DNA from: Candidatus Defluviilinea gracilis
GTDB taxonomy: Bacteria > Chloroflexota > Anaerolineae > Anaerolineales > Villigracilaceae
Assembly (NCBI GenBank): GCA_016716235.1
Contig: JADJWS010000001.1
Span: forward strand, 1,426,001-1,490,000
Direction of reading: 5' to 3'
Length of the DNA: 64,000 nucleotides
This document shows, in pieces, positions 41,454 through 50,406 of the stretch (positions are counted from its first letter, which is position 1; every line of letters starts with the position of its first letter). A model generated the notes under the pieces. That model saw only the letters and a list, made by a program, of their open reading frames with translations, was not told where the DNA came from and searched no databases. Position numbers and translations under genes: made by a program.

Positions 41454-43934
41454 ATGCCACCTACAAAACGCAAACCCAAACCACAGCCCAAGAAAACCTC
41501 CAAGCGCCGCGCGCGGACCGCGGGCGAGTTTGAGTTTTCGATCAAGCCCGGCACAAAAACCACCTTTACCATTGAAGCGGGCAAAGAGAAGGCGGGAGAG
41601 GTGCCCGTGCGCATCCGCGTGGAGGGAGGGAAAGCCCGCCGCCTGGCGACGCAGGCTCAGGCGCGGAAAGAAGCGCCTGCCTGGAGGAAGAATCTCAGCC
41701 GCCTGGCGAATATCCAAACAGAATCGCTTGCGAAATGGTTGTTCGCCGGCGCCATTGCGCTATATCTCGCCACGCGTCTCATTGGGCTAAGTATCTACCC
41801 CATCTATTTTTTCACCGACGAAGCGTTTCAAACCCAAGCCATGGATGAACTCATCCGCATGAATTACCGCGATGTGGATGGGACCTTCCTGCCAGCCTAT
41901 TTCGGCAACGGCATGGGCTTCACCGTGTATTTACAATGGCTTCCGCTGTTGCTTTTTGGCAAGTCGGCGGTGTTGACGCGCGCCGTCTCGACGGTGGTGA
42001 CGGTGATCGCGGCGCTGGCTGTGGGGATCATCCTGCGCGACGTTGCGCGCGTCAAATATTGGTGGGCGGGGGTGATCTTCCTCTCGTTCACGCCCTCGTG
42101 GTTTTTGCACTCGCGCACGGCATTCGAAACGGGCGTGTTCGTGGCGTTTTATGCCGCCGCGTTTTGCTGTTACCTGTTGTACCGCTATCGATCTCCGCAT
42201 TATTTGTATTGGACCGCCCTATTCGGCGCGTTGGCATTTTACTCGTATAACCCCGCGCAGTTGATGGTGCCGGTGACGGCGGCGCTCCTGCTCGTTTCAG
42301 ATTGGCGCTATCACTGGGAACAGCGCAACACCGTGTGGAAGGGCGGTCTCCTGCTGGCGTTGCTGGCGATCCCCTACCTTCGTTACCGCATCGGGCATCC
42401 CAATTCGCCGGGCGATCTTTTGCACTTGCTGGGTTCATATCTCGTCAGCGATATGCCGCTGATCGATAAGGTGAAGTTGTACATTTCGGAATATTTCTTT
42501 GGGTTGAGCGCGTACTACTGGTTCATTCCCAACGACCGCGACCAGATCCGTCATATCATGAAGGATTATGGTCACATCATGCTTGCCACGCTTCCGTTTT
42601 TCATTGTGGGGTTGGCGCACATTCTGCGAAACCTGCGCGACTCGGCGAACCGCGCGCTCCTGCTCATCATACTGGTGTCGCCCATCGGCGGCGCCATGGT
42701 GCAGATCGGCATCACGCGCAGTCTGGTGTTCGTTGTGCCTGCCGCGATCTTGACCACGCTCGGGCTTGAACTCGTTTTACGCTGGATCGAAAACCCTGCG
42801 GAAGCGTTGCAGGATTCAGAACCCGCCTCGCCCCCGACAGTGAAACGGCTTGCCCTTTTCCTCGGCATTTTCCTCGCTTGCATCTTCCTCATTAGCATGT
42901 TCGAGAAAAGTATCGACCGGCTCTTTGTCGTCGCATTGGTTGGGCTGTTCGGCGCGCGCGCTCTGGGATTGTTTTCATCGCTCAAGCGCTGGGCGCGAGG
43001 CTGGTTCCCAACCTGGAGATTGCCCTCCACGGTGATCGCGCTTCTCGCGTTTGCGATCTTGGCAGGCGTGAACATCTACGTTCTTGCTGACGCGTTGAGG
43101 AACGGTCCCTTCTGGTGGAAGGACTACGGCGAAACCCAATACGGCTCATTCCAGATCTACGACATCATCGAAAAGTATCATCAGGAACACCCGCAGGATC
43201 GGATCATTTTCACCTCCAGTTGGGCGAACGGCGCGGATATTTTGAACCGCTTTTTCATCGGCGACCAGTCGTGGCTCGACGGCGGCAGTATCGAAGGCTA
43301 CATTCAGCGCAAATTCCCCGTAGACGAGAATACCGTGTTCATTATGGTGCCGTTGGAGTACTCGATCGCGACCGACAGCGAGAAACTTACCGACATCCGC
43401 CTCGAAAAGACCGTCGCATACCCCGACGGTTCGCCAGCCTTCTACTTTGTGCGCCTGCGCTACGTAGATAACATCGACGAGATCTTCGCGGCAGAGCGGG
43501 CGGTGCGCGCCGTGTTGCAGGAATCGGTGGTGAACCTCAACGGGCAGGAGGTGGGCATCCGCTTCTCGTATTTGGATGCCGTGAGCCAATCTGAAACGAT
43601 CCCCTTGATCTTCGATGGCGATGAATACACTTATATCAAAACGCTGGAAGATAACCCGTTCGTCATTGAGTTGAGCTTCCCCGCGCCGATCACGTTGAAC
43701 GGCTTTTCGCTCATGATCGGCTCGGCAAATATACGGGTGACGCTGACTGCCAGCAATGAGTCGGGCGCGGAGCCGGTGACGTATACCTTCGAAGGGAAAG
43801 GGTCGGAGAATGAGCCGGTGCTATCCTTTGATCTGCCGCAACCGATCAACGCGCAAGTTTTGCATATCGAGGTATTCGACCCGTTCTCGCCGCCCCCGGC
43901 GCAGATCCATATCTGGGAACTCACCCTGCGCTGA
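41454..43934 (+). CDS. GT-C/GT39-like membrane glycosyltransferase
   Basis: An 826-residue protein. Its first 95 residues are highly basic, low-complexity and cytoplasmic (MPPTKRKPKPQPKKTSKRRA), then the GT-C hallmark loop after the first membrane helix: IYFFTDEAFQTQAMDELIRM, with an Asp/Glu pair in place of the usual DE. About ten membrane segments follow, then a soluble C-terminal domain from about residue 560 (GPFWWKDYGETQYGSFQIYD; SSWANGADILNRFF). Such enzymes use polyprenyl-phosphate sugars on the outer face of the membrane. Acceptor unknown. A terminator stem follows directly. Confidence 0.75.
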   Translation: MPPTKRKPKPQPKKTSKRRARTAGEFEFSIKPGTKTTFTIEAGKEKAGEVPVRIRVEGGKARRLATQAQARKEAPAWRKNLSRLANIQTESLAKWLFAGAIALYLATRLIGLSIYPIYFFTDEAFQTQAMDELIRMNYRDVDGTFLPAYFGNGMGFTVYLQWLPLLLFGKSAVLTRAVSTVVTVIAALAVGIILRDVARVKYWWAGVIFLSFTPSWFLHSRTAFETGVFVAFYAAAFCCYLLYRYRSPHYLYWTALFGALAFYSYNPAQLMVPVTAALLLVSDWRYHWEQRNTVWKGGLLLALLAIPYLRYRIGHPNSPGDLLHLLGSYLVSDMPLIDKVKLYISEYFFGLSAYYWFIPNDRDQIRHIMKDYGHIMLATLPFFIVGLAHILRNLRDSANRALLLIILVSPIGGAMVQIGITRSLVFVVPAAILTTLGLELVLRWIENPAEALQDSEPASPPTVKRLALFLGIFLACIFLISMFEKSIDRLFVVALVGLFGARALGLFSSLKRWARGWFPTWRLPSTVIALLAFAILAGVNIYVLADALRNGPFWWKDYGETQYGSFQIYDIIEKYHQEHPQDRIIFTSSWANGADILNRFFIGDQSWLDGGSIEGYIQRKFPVDENTVFIMVPLEYSIATDSEKLTDIRLEKTVAYPDGSPAFYFVRLRYVDNIDEIFAAERAVRAVLQESVVNLNGQEVGIRFSYLDAVSQSETIPLIFDGDEYTYIKTLEDNPFVIELSFPAPITLNGFSLMIGSANIRVTLTASNESGAEPVTYTFEGKGSENEPVLSFDLPQPINAQVLHIEVFDPFSPPPAQIHIWELTLR

Positions 43935-43970
43935 GTTGAGCATCGAGTTTAGGTTTTGCCTGCAAAAATA

Positions 43971-44001
43971 AACCGGGATGGAGTATTACTCCATCCCGGT
44001 T
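43971..44001. terminator. Bidirectional stem-loop terminator
   Basis: AACCGGGATGGAGT pairs with ACTCCATCCCGGTT around a short loop, with AAAATA to the left and a T-rich tail (TACATTTT) to the right. It lies between the convergent GT-C gene and the secreted-protein gene. Confidence 0.88.
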
Positions 44002-44029
44002 ACATTTTAAGACTGGACGCGCGTCAACG

Positions 44030-44584
44030 CTAAGTGTATTCCCGCCCGCAATACAATTCACTGACGATCTCGAAATCGACCTCCCAACTCTCTGCCGCAG
44101 ACGCAACTTCATCCAGCGTGTCGCCTGGTATGAAGGTCGGAAAACCATCGCCCACAAACAATACATCCGCGCCGGCAATTTGCCCGTCTGGGCAAACGAG
44201 CGGTTGGGGCGCAGGAGTAGTAGCCTCTGGCGGAGCGCCCCTGTGAGGGATGGTCACGTAGAACATCTGCCCAGCGAGATAGATGATGGCGGTCTGCCCG
44301 GCGAACTGCGTCAGCCCGCCCTGGGCGTTGCACACGATATGTTGTTTATCCGTTGTCACCCAGCAGAACAGGTCGTATAGATCGGAGCCAACGTAGATCG
44401 AAGCCCCTTTGACATCCCGGGTGCGATGCCCCGCCGCGGAAAAAATATAAACGATTCCCTTGCCGTACACGTAGGCGCTTTCTTCGTAGGCGATCCAATC
44501 GGCGGCTTGGGCGCGGGTGGTGCGCAGACCCAGTAACGAGGCGGTGACGACAAATGCCATCAAAAATAAAAACAACTTTTTCAT
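44030..44584 (-). CDS. Secreted hypothetical protein
   Basis: A 184-residue protein with a clear signal peptide (MKKLFLFLMAFVVTASLLGL, cleavage likely after AQA). The mature part has repeated Tyr/Gly segments (DWIAYEESAYVYGKGIVYIF) and a Cys-containing region (LFCWVTTDKQHIVCNAQGG), then a Pro/Thr linker and an acidic end with two Cys. I recognise no domain. It is probably exported and free or loosely bound at the cell surface. Neighbours do not suggest a function. Confidence 0.6.
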   Translation of the reverse strand: MKKLFLFLMAFVVTASLLGLRTTRAQAADWIAYEESAYVYGKGIVYIFSAAGHRTRDVKGASIYVGSDLYDLFCWVTTDKQHIVCNAQGGLTQFAGQTAIIYLAGQMFYVTIPHRGAPPEATTPAPQPLVCPDGQIAGADVLFVGDGFPTFIPGDTLDEVASAAESWEVDFEIVSELYCGREYT

Positions 44585-44736
44585 ATCGAGCGCTCCTTTT
44601 CGGATGATGATCGGCTTTTGACCGTCATCAACGTGACCAAATAGGAGCGCGGTAGGTTACACGAGAATACTTGCAATCACATTGCGCATTCGCCGGCGCG
44701 GGCGAGGCAGGCTGAAGGTCCGGGATGAAGCGGGGC

Positions 44737-46227
44737 TTACTCGCAGTCATTTGGATAAAGCGTCAGCCGCTCATGATCCTGATTCGGGGCAAAGTAACTT
44801 TCATCTGCCAACAGGGGAAGATGCGACTCGAAATACCGGTTCAACACGACGCGGAAACTGTTGACCGGTGAGATGGTTGGATACAACGCCTCAGCCGATT
44901 CGACGCCGGGCAAGTAGTACGCGTTCAGGATGGGCATGCGCGCGGCGGGGTCGTTCGTCAGGTCGGGCGGCGGACCGTGATCGCCCTGCACGATGATGAC
45001 CGGCGGAATTTTCGATTTGGATTGAAGCGCGTCTATGACTTGCAGGATTTCGCGGTTGATATAAATGATCTGGTTGATGTAGGCGTTGACGATCTCTTCG
45101 CGCGACGCGGTGTTCACGTTGATCTCCAGCCATTCGCCGTCCGCGCCGAACGAGAATGGCGGATGCGGGATGACGAAGTGCGCGAAGACAAAATACTTTC
45201 CCTCGCGCGAGGGTATCTCTTTCAGCGTTTGAATCATCGAGAGGACGCGCAGTCGGCGGGCTTGGCTGTACGGCGTGGTCTTCGAGGTGAGGCGGTCGTA
45301 GTCGGTCGCCGCGCGGAGCATGGTGGTATCGAGGAAGAGGGTTTCAAACTCGGTGAGCGTGGCGAACGATTTGCCATAAGCGGGGTAGATGTCTGCGTCC
45401 GTCCATTCGGTCATGCTCCAGCCGGTGGGAAATGCGACGATGGAATATCCACGCTCCTCGAACGCCGCGCGAACTGCGCCATGCTTCAGCAGTGAAATAC
45501 GTTCGGCATCGTCCGTTGCGCCGAGGGTGTTGAGGTAGTCGTAATTCAGTGAAGATGCCAGCGAATACAGCGTGTGGGCATAGTTGCTCTGACTGCACTG
45601 CGCCACGTAGAATCCGCGTGCTTGCAAGGCGTTGATGAAGTCGCTGTTGTCGAATCCGTATTCGCGTTGCAACACATCCTGCCGCCCGTAACCGTCGAGG
45701 ATGATGTAGTAGACATCGGGAGAGTTCGAGTTGGTTGTCGCAACAGCAGAAGAATTTTTCGACGATGTATCTGAGACGGATTGACGAATGAGCGTTGAAG
45801 AAATAGTCAACGATGGATAGATCAATAGAAAGATCGAAATAAGGTTCAGGGGATACGTGAACGAGGTCGGTTGTTTGACCCTTCGGACGATCCAGAAAAC
45901 GAGAAATGCCCCAAGAATGCAGAAAGCGGGGAAAAGGATTCTATGGCGGAAAAGTCCAATCCCCAAAACGGATTCGCCCTCGAAGGCGGAATAGACTTGC
46001 CCGTAGGAAAAAAATAAAAAGAGAAGCGATGCAGACGCAAGGGCGGCGCGATGCGGGTCGCGCAGGAGGCGATGAAGAATCCAAAAGAGAATCCCAGCCA
46101 GCGCAAGCGAAAACGCCAGCGGACGCGTCATCTCGCCGATGAAGATCTGCCCAATGTTGTTGGCGGTCAATGAGAGGACGGAAAATAGCGCGAACAGGAT
46201 GGAATAGAGGGGATATTTTTTGAGCAT
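44737..46227 (-). CDS. Membrane protein with alkaline-phosphatase/sulfatase-superfamily domain
   Basis: I start at MLKKYPLYSILFALFSVLSL (46227) since upstream residues look non-native. The 496-residue protein has about five N-terminal membrane segments, then a soluble domain: PDVYYIILDGYGRQDVLQRE, FDNSDFINALQARGFYVAQC, FVFAHFVIPHPPFSFGADGE and the metal-site segment IIVQGDHGPPPDLTND. The DGYG and QGDHG segments match metal-binding positions in LTA-synthase-like and phosphoglycerol transferase-like enzymes. It could add or remove a phospho- or sulfo-group on a surface glycan. A paralogue lies at 51303-52889. Divergently transcribed from the acyltransferase gene. Confidence 0.7.
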   Translation of the reverse strand: MLKKYPLYSILFALFSVLSLTANNIGQIFIGEMTRPLAFSLALAGILFWILHRLLRDPHRAALASASLLFLFFSYGQVYSAFEGESVLGIGLFRHRILFPAFCILGAFLVFWIVRRVKQPTSFTYPLNLISIFLLIYPSLTISSTLIRQSVSDTSSKNSSAVATTNSNSPDVYYIILDGYGRQDVLQREYGFDNSDFINALQARGFYVAQCSQSNYAHTLYSLASSLNYDYLNTLGATDDAERISLLKHGAVRAAFEERGYSIVAFPTGWSMTEWTDADIYPAYGKSFATLTEFETLFLDTTMLRAATDYDRLTSKTTPYSQARRLRVLSMIQTLKEIPSREGKYFVFAHFVIPHPPFSFGADGEWLEINVNTASREEIVNAYINQIIYINREILQVIDALQSKSKIPPVIIVQGDHGPPPDLTNDPAARMPILNAYYLPGVESAEALYPTISPVNSFRVVLNRYFESHLPLLADESYFAPNQDHERLTLYPNDCE

Positions 46228-46268
46228 GTGCAGCGCTATTTTACACGGGAACAGTGTACAATCTGCGT

Positions 46269-46856
46269 ATGACAATTTTCAACACGCCCATCCTCAGCAG
46301 AATATTTCATTACCTTGCCCGCTTCTTTATGAGAGCTTTCGGCTGGCGCGTAGAGGGGACGCTCCCAGACCTGCCGAAATATGTGCTGATCGGGGCGCCA
46401 CACACCTCCAGTTGGGATTTTTTGCTGTTCCTCGGCGTGATCTTCATCTTGAGAGCCAATGTTAAGTTTATGGGTAAGGCTGAGTTGTTCCGCTCGCCGT
46501 TTGGCTGGTTCTTCTATTATTGCGGCGGCGTGCCGGTGGATCGGAAAAAACCCGGCAGGCTGGTGGAGCAAATGGTGGAGGCGAGCAACAAGTCTGCGCG
46601 GTTTATCCTGACCATCGCGCCCGAAGGGACGAGGCATCACGTGACAGAGTGGAAGCGCGGTTATTATCACATCGCCAAGGGCGCGGGCATCCCCATTGTG
46701 ATGGCAAAGGTGGACGGCAGGCAAAAGACCGTGCATGTGGGAGAAACCTATCATCTGACGGGAGACGCCGAAGCCGACTTAAAAGCCATCCCCAATGCCT
46801 TCGAGGGTTTGGTGGGCATCAACCCGCGCAGGAAATACATCACGTTGAAGCAGTGA
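46269..46856 (+). CDS. PlsC-type acyltransferase family protein
   Basis: A 195-residue protein from ATG 46269 (MTIFNTPILSRIFHYLARFF); a GTG at 46254 would add five residues. It has an N-terminal hydrophobic stretch, then the acyltransferase motif PHTSSWDFLLFLG (HX4D) and APEGTRHHVTEWKRGYYHIA as the second block with a glutamate-glycine pair. The length is short for 1-acyl-glycerol-3-phosphate acyltransferases but typical of the subgroup that acylates lipids or glycolipids at the membrane. Substrate is unknown. Confidence 0.82.
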   Translation: MTIFNTPILSRIFHYLARFFMRAFGWRVEGTLPDLPKYVLIGAPHTSSWDFLLFLGVIFILRANVKFMGKAELFRSPFGWFFYYCGGVPVDRKKPGRLVEQMVEASNKSARFILTIAPEGTRHHVTEWKRGYYHIAKGAGIPIVMAKVDGRQKTVHVGETYHLTGDAEADLKAIPNAFEGLVGINPRRKYITLKQ

Positions 46857-46884
46857 GGAATCTTCTATCGATTAACGGTGAATC

Positions 46885-47718
46885 ATGCGGGATAAGGAAT
46901 ATATTCTTTTCTGCGACGAATCAGACAGACATGGCAAGTATTACTCCAATTTTTACGGCGGGGTGATTGTTGGCTCATCTCAGTATGAGCGCATTACGGA
47001 TCGGCTTAATAACACAAAAGCCGATTTGAATCTTTATCAAGAAGTAAAGTGGGAAAAAGTTACGGAAAAATATCTTACGAAATACGAGGAGTTGATACGC
47101 GTTTTCTTCGAGGAAGTTTTCCATAACAACCTCCGTGTCCGTATTATGTTTCGCCAAAACGCCCATCTGCCGCGCGGTCTTAGTCGGGAACAGGTTGAGT
47201 GGGAATATTACCTGCTGTACTATCAGTTCGTCAAACACGGTTTTGGGTTGGAACACAGTTCGGAAAATATCCGTCTGCGCCTATATTTTGACACGTTTCC
47301 CGACACCGCTGAAAAGAATGAGCAATTTAAAGGTTTTTTGCTTGGCTTAACCAAAACCAAAAAATGGGAGACGATTGACATCAAAAGGGAGAATATCACC
47401 GAGGTCCATTCGCACGACCATGTTCTTTTACAGTGTCTGGATATCGCGCTTGGCTCGATGTCTTTTCGTTTGAACGATAAGCACAAGGAAATACCCAAAG
47501 GAGCCAGGCAAAGAGGGAAAAGAACAGTCGCAAAAGAGAAGCTGTATAAATCAATTCTTTCGGAGATTCGCAAAATTCGCCCCGGTTTCAATATCGGCGT
47601 AAGCACGAGAATTGAAACGCTTTCTGACAAATGGAGATTGCCTTACATGCACTGGTCATTCGTTCCCAGTGATGAGACCTTCGATTCGACCCTGACAAAG
47701 CCGCGTCGTAGGAAATAA
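46885..47718 (+). CDS. DUF3800 domain protein
   Basis: A 277-residue protein with the DUF3800 start (YILFCDESDRHGKYYSNFYG) and a later SHDHVLLQCLDIALGSMSFR segment that carries the second acidic site. DUF3800 proteins have an RNase H-like fold and are common in defence islands and prophages, with unknown activity. Here the surrounding genes are lipid and glycan genes, so it could be a single acquired gene. It is somewhat more AT-rich than its neighbours and is followed by a stem-loop. Confidence 0.8.
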   Translation: MRDKEYILFCDESDRHGKYYSNFYGGVIVGSSQYERITDRLNNTKADLNLYQEVKWEKVTEKYLTKYEELIRVFFEEVFHNNLRVRIMFRQNAHLPRGLSREQVEWEYYLLYYQFVKHGFGLEHSSENIRLRLYFDTFPDTAEKNEQFKGFLLGLTKTKKWETIDIKRENITEVHSHDHVLLQCLDIALGSMSFRLNDKHKEIPKGARQRGKRTVAKEKLYKSILSEIRKIRPGFNIGVSTRIETLSDKWRLPYMHWSFVPSDETFDSTLTKPRRRK

Positions 47719-47724
47719 AAAAAA

Positions 47725-47782
47725 CCCCGCCTGACCTACATCAGTATCTGACGCATAACGTCAGACTTCGGTCAGACAGGGG
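47725..47782 (+). terminator. Stem-loop terminator after the DUF3800 gene
   Basis: CCCCGCCTGACC pairs imperfectly with GGTCAGACAGGGG, and an inner stem (TCTGACGC / GCGTCAGA-like) adds stability; an A-run precedes. It lies within ten bases of the stop. Confidence 0.65.
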
Positions 47783-47838
47783 AACATCTAAGGTCATTAT
47801 AATAGGTTGTAATAATTTGTCAAATCTTGCTATTTTCA

Positions 47839-49458
47839 TCATCGTCCCTTCAACAAAAAATCTTCGCCCTCCAACACGCCATCCAAAATCACTTTCACCG
47901 CATCAGACTCCAGCAATTCATTCAACGCAAACGATTTCAATTTCGCCTGCGTTGTGCGCACAGACGGTTCGAGAAATTCGCCGAACGGCAGAGACGTTCT
48001 GAACAATTGATAATATAAAAACCGTCGCGCGTTGCGTTTGAACTCAGCGGGGACTTCGATCTTTTCCGCATCCAAAAATTCTTTCATCTTTCTTCTTACC
48101 TCGTCCACCGTCTGCGGGAAGAACACGGTGGGATATTGCGTAAATCTCGCCTTGCCCGCGCACAATACCGCCGCGCCCATGATGGACGCTTCGAGTCCGA
48201 TCGTGGAGTTGTAGACCATCACGAACTTGGATCGTTGGATCAACTCGTACGAACTCAACGCCTCGCGCGGACCGACGAACACTACATTCGGTTCACTGCG
48301 GACCTTGCGGCTGTCTACCCATCCTTCAACCGTCTCGCGGCTCGACTTCCGCGCGCGCAATTCATCGGGGTGCGCGCGGATGACGAACAACGTATCGTGA
48401 TGTTCTTTGATGACTTCCAACGTCATATCCAGCCAATCGAACATATCTTCAAAGACCGTGTTCGCGTGCGGCTGACTGGTGTCGAAGATGACATTCGTAA
48501 ACACAGGGACGATCTGCTTGAACTGCGCGGCTTTTTGTAAAAACGACTCGTCGAGTCCCTGCATGTCTGCCCAGAATTTGATGCCCGCCATGGTGAAGTC
48601 GCCTTGAAAACGCTTGGCGAGATAGGCGTCGAGTTTGGAGTTTTGCTCATCGTTCAATTCAAATTCATCGGGAATATGAATTGGATACGCCGTCGCTTCG
48701 CCATCGGTGAAATATGCGGATGCGGGTTGAAGTCCCACCTCGTGCGTGATGACGCGGATTCCGCGCTGTTGCGCCACGTAACGCGCCGTCGCTTCGGGGA
48801 AGAATTGTCCGTTGAAGACGATCACCGCGCGCGGTTTTGTCTCATCCAGGAATTTTTCAAACTTCTGCGCCACATTCCACGCGGACAAGATGTATTCTCG
48901 CAAAAGATAACGCGTGTTTTCATCATCGTTCAGGTGATGGATTCGTAAAACCCAACGCAAGGCGGGGAGGCAGAGTGCGCCGAGGGGGAGATTTTCAAAG
49001 TGGAAAGTGGAAAGTTGGAGGATTGAGAGTTGCGAGAGACGAGTTTCGAGTTGCGAGTCACGCTCGAAACCAAACCACTCAACTTTTGACTTTTGACCTT
49101 CAACCTTCGACGGTACCCCCGCATACAACGCCCGCGATTGACTGACACACGTCTTGCACGGCATCTCTTTGTGCGGATGATCCCGGTTCGTTCCCAACAC
49201 GCATTTGCTCATGCCAGAGTTGCACACAAAATACGCGACCGGGATTCCCTTCAACCGTAACGCCCACGAGGCGAGCAGGTGAAATCCGCTGTTCCATGAG
49301 AGATCGTCAATGCCGGTGGAGGCTTTGAAGAAGACGACGGGTTGTTCCTGCGCGGGAGGCGAGTTACGAGAAACGAGATTCGCTGTGCGCGCGATCTTGA
49401 GGTTGTTGAACCGGCGGACGAGTCCGCGATAGATTCGTTGTTTGAAAAATTCTTTCAT
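47839..49458 (-). CDS. Capsule-polysaccharide synthesis-like glycosyltransferase (GT-B like), with repeat insertions
   Basis: A 539-residue protein with a mixed alpha/beta layout: VVFFKASTGIDDLSWNSGFH near the N-terminus, a C-containing region (FVCNSGMSKCVLGTNRDHPH, CKTC), then AVIVFNGQFFPEATARYVAQ, VITHEVGLQPASAYFTDGEA and, near the end, KFVMVYNSTIGLEASIMGAA. The last segment resembles the nucleotide-sugar site of Capsule_synth and CDP-glycerol-transferase-like proteins. Two stretches, about residues 116-155 (VEGQKSKVEWFGFERDSQLE...) and near residues 27-34 (LVSRNSPP), are encoded by repeat-type DNA and probably form loops. Cytoplasmic; donor and acceptor unknown. Confidence 0.6.
   Translation of the reverse strand: MKEFFKQRIYRGLVRRFNNLKIARTANLVSRNSPPAQEQPVVFFKASTGIDDLSWNSGFHLLASWALRLKGIPVAYFVCNSGMSKCVLGTNRDHPHKEMPCKTCVSQSRALYAGVPSKVEGQKSKVEWFGFERDSQLETRLSQLSILQLSTFHFENLPLGALCLPALRWVLRIHHLNDDENTRYLLREYILSAWNVAQKFEKFLDETKPRAVIVFNGQFFPEATARYVAQQRGIRVITHEVGLQPASAYFTDGEATAYPIHIPDEFELNDEQNSKLDAYLAKRFQGDFTMAGIKFWADMQGLDESFLQKAAQFKQIVPVFTNVIFDTSQPHANTVFEDMFDWLDMTLEVIKEHHDTLFVIRAHPDELRARKSSRETVEGWVDSRKVRSEPNVVFVGPREALSSYELIQRSKFVMVYNSTIGLEASIMGAAVLCAGKARFTQYPTVFFPQTVDEVRRKMKEFLDAEKIEVPAEFKRNARRFLYYQLFRTSLPFGEFLEPSVRTTQAKLKSFALNELLESDAVKVILDGVLEGEDFLLKGR
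48995..49111 (-). repeat. Low-complexity repeat DNA inside a coding region
   Basis: The stretch is built of GTGGAAAGTGGAAAGTTGGA, GAGTTGCGAGAGACGAG, GAGTTGCGAGTCACG and CTTTTGACTTTTGACCTTC words, a style that otherwise occurs between genes. It reads through without stops in the 47839-49458 gene. A related word (CGAGTTACGAGAAACGAG) occurs again at 49365-49385 in the same gene. Confidence 0.7.
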
Positions 49459-49464
49459 TCCACC

Positions 49465-50319
49465 CTACCAATCATTCGACTTTTCATACCCCAGCCTCAT
49501 CACCAAATCGCCCGCGACCTCTTTGAATAACGATTTATGCTCCGCAGTGAAAAACTCGCGCCAGCCGCCGGTCTTGCCCGAACGGAAGGTGTGACTCTTC
49601 TTCGGCTGAATCGCCTCCACCAAAATTGGAATCGCTTCCTCGCGCGGGGTTGGGATTCGGTAACCGGTCTTTTCCACCTCATCGAGCATGGAGTTGAGAG
49701 TCGCGTCGCGGTGGTTGATCAGATCCTCAAAGCGGAGGCACATCACACCGGGTGTGTTCAGCCACTCGAACACGCCTTCGTATCTCTTCTGAACGCTGAC
49801 CATTTTGAGTCCGTCGCGGTCAATGCCGGTGATGGCGACCTTGAGCCGTTCGCCGAAATCGGGGAGCGAGTTGTAATAGTCGTGCATCCCGTGTTCTTCT
49901 TGCATGTCGGTCGCGAAGAACACTTGCGAAACGAGCATATCGCGCGGGTCGCGATAAATAAAATAATTGACTCGATTCGGCTGGCACAAAAACCCAACAT
50001 TTTCTTTTGTCGCTTCCACATATCCCCAACCGATCACGCCAAGAGGCAAATGGAGCAAATCAGCAAGGATATCATCTGCTGTCCGTCGTCCACCGTCTTT
50101 TCTGATCGTGCGGATCGGCTCCGCTTCCACGTACTTGTACGGCATGATCCTTGTAAAGCCGTTCAAAATTTGCAACAGCAGGTGCGATCCGCTCTTGGGC
50201 TTGGAGTTGCCGAAGATGGGCGGCGCGTCGCCGAACGAAAACCGCTTCCACCGCAGGATGGATTGGGCGGTTTTGCCGGCTGGTCGCAATGCGCGTCGGA
50301 GTTGTTGTGCAATACCCAT
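49465..50319 (-). CDS. PAPS-dependent sulfotransferase
   Basis: I start at MGIAQQLRRALRPAGKTAQS (50319). The 284-residue protein has the 5' PAPS-binding loop (IFGNSKPKSGSHLLLQILNG) near residue 45 and the 3' phosphate site (VNYFIYRDPRDMLVSQVFF), as in Sulfotransfer_1/3 families, and a C-terminal GGWREFFTAEHKSLFKEVAG. It should transfer sulfate to a hydroxyl of a glycan or lipid. Sulfate donor PAPS would come from the Sat-CysC fusion at 56790-58514, and a second sulfotransferase lies at 61770. Gene is followed after 6 bases by the capsule-like gene. Confidence 0.87.
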   Translation of the reverse strand: MGIAQQLRRALRPAGKTAQSILRWKRFSFGDAPPIFGNSKPKSGSHLLLQILNGFTRIMPYKYVEAEPIRTIRKDGGRRTADDILADLLHLPLGVIGWGYVEATKENVGFLCQPNRVNYFIYRDPRDMLVSQVFFATDMQEEHGMHDYYNSLPDFGERLKVAITGIDRDGLKMVSVQKRYEGVFEWLNTPGVMCLRFEDLINHRDATLNSMLDEVEKTGYRIPTPREEAIPILVEAIQPKKSHTFRSGKTGGWREFFTAEHKSLFKEVAGDLVMRLGYEKSNDW

Positions 50320-50330
50320 GAGGAAAAATT

Positions 50331-50400
50331 TACCACAAAGGTCACAAAGGGGCACGAAGGTTTTAAAAGCCCTTTGTGACCTTCGTGTCCTTCGTGGTAA
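50331..50400. repeat. Palindromic repeat (TTACCACAAAGG ... CCTTCGTGGTAA)
   Basis: Ends TTTACCACAAAGGTCACAAA and CCTTCGTGTCCTTCGTGGTA are near inverse; the middle pairs AAAGGGGCACGAAGG with CCCTTTGTGACCTTCG imperfectly. It is the same family as the words at 7121-7190 and 61685-61764. It lies between the sulfotransferase and NeuB-like genes. Confidence 0.75.
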
Positions 50401-50406
50401 GAAGGT

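Noticed and set aside
46227..46269. Divergent promoter with TACAAT as a -10 element
   Set aside because: No -35 element at the proper distance could be found, so it is not listed as a feature.
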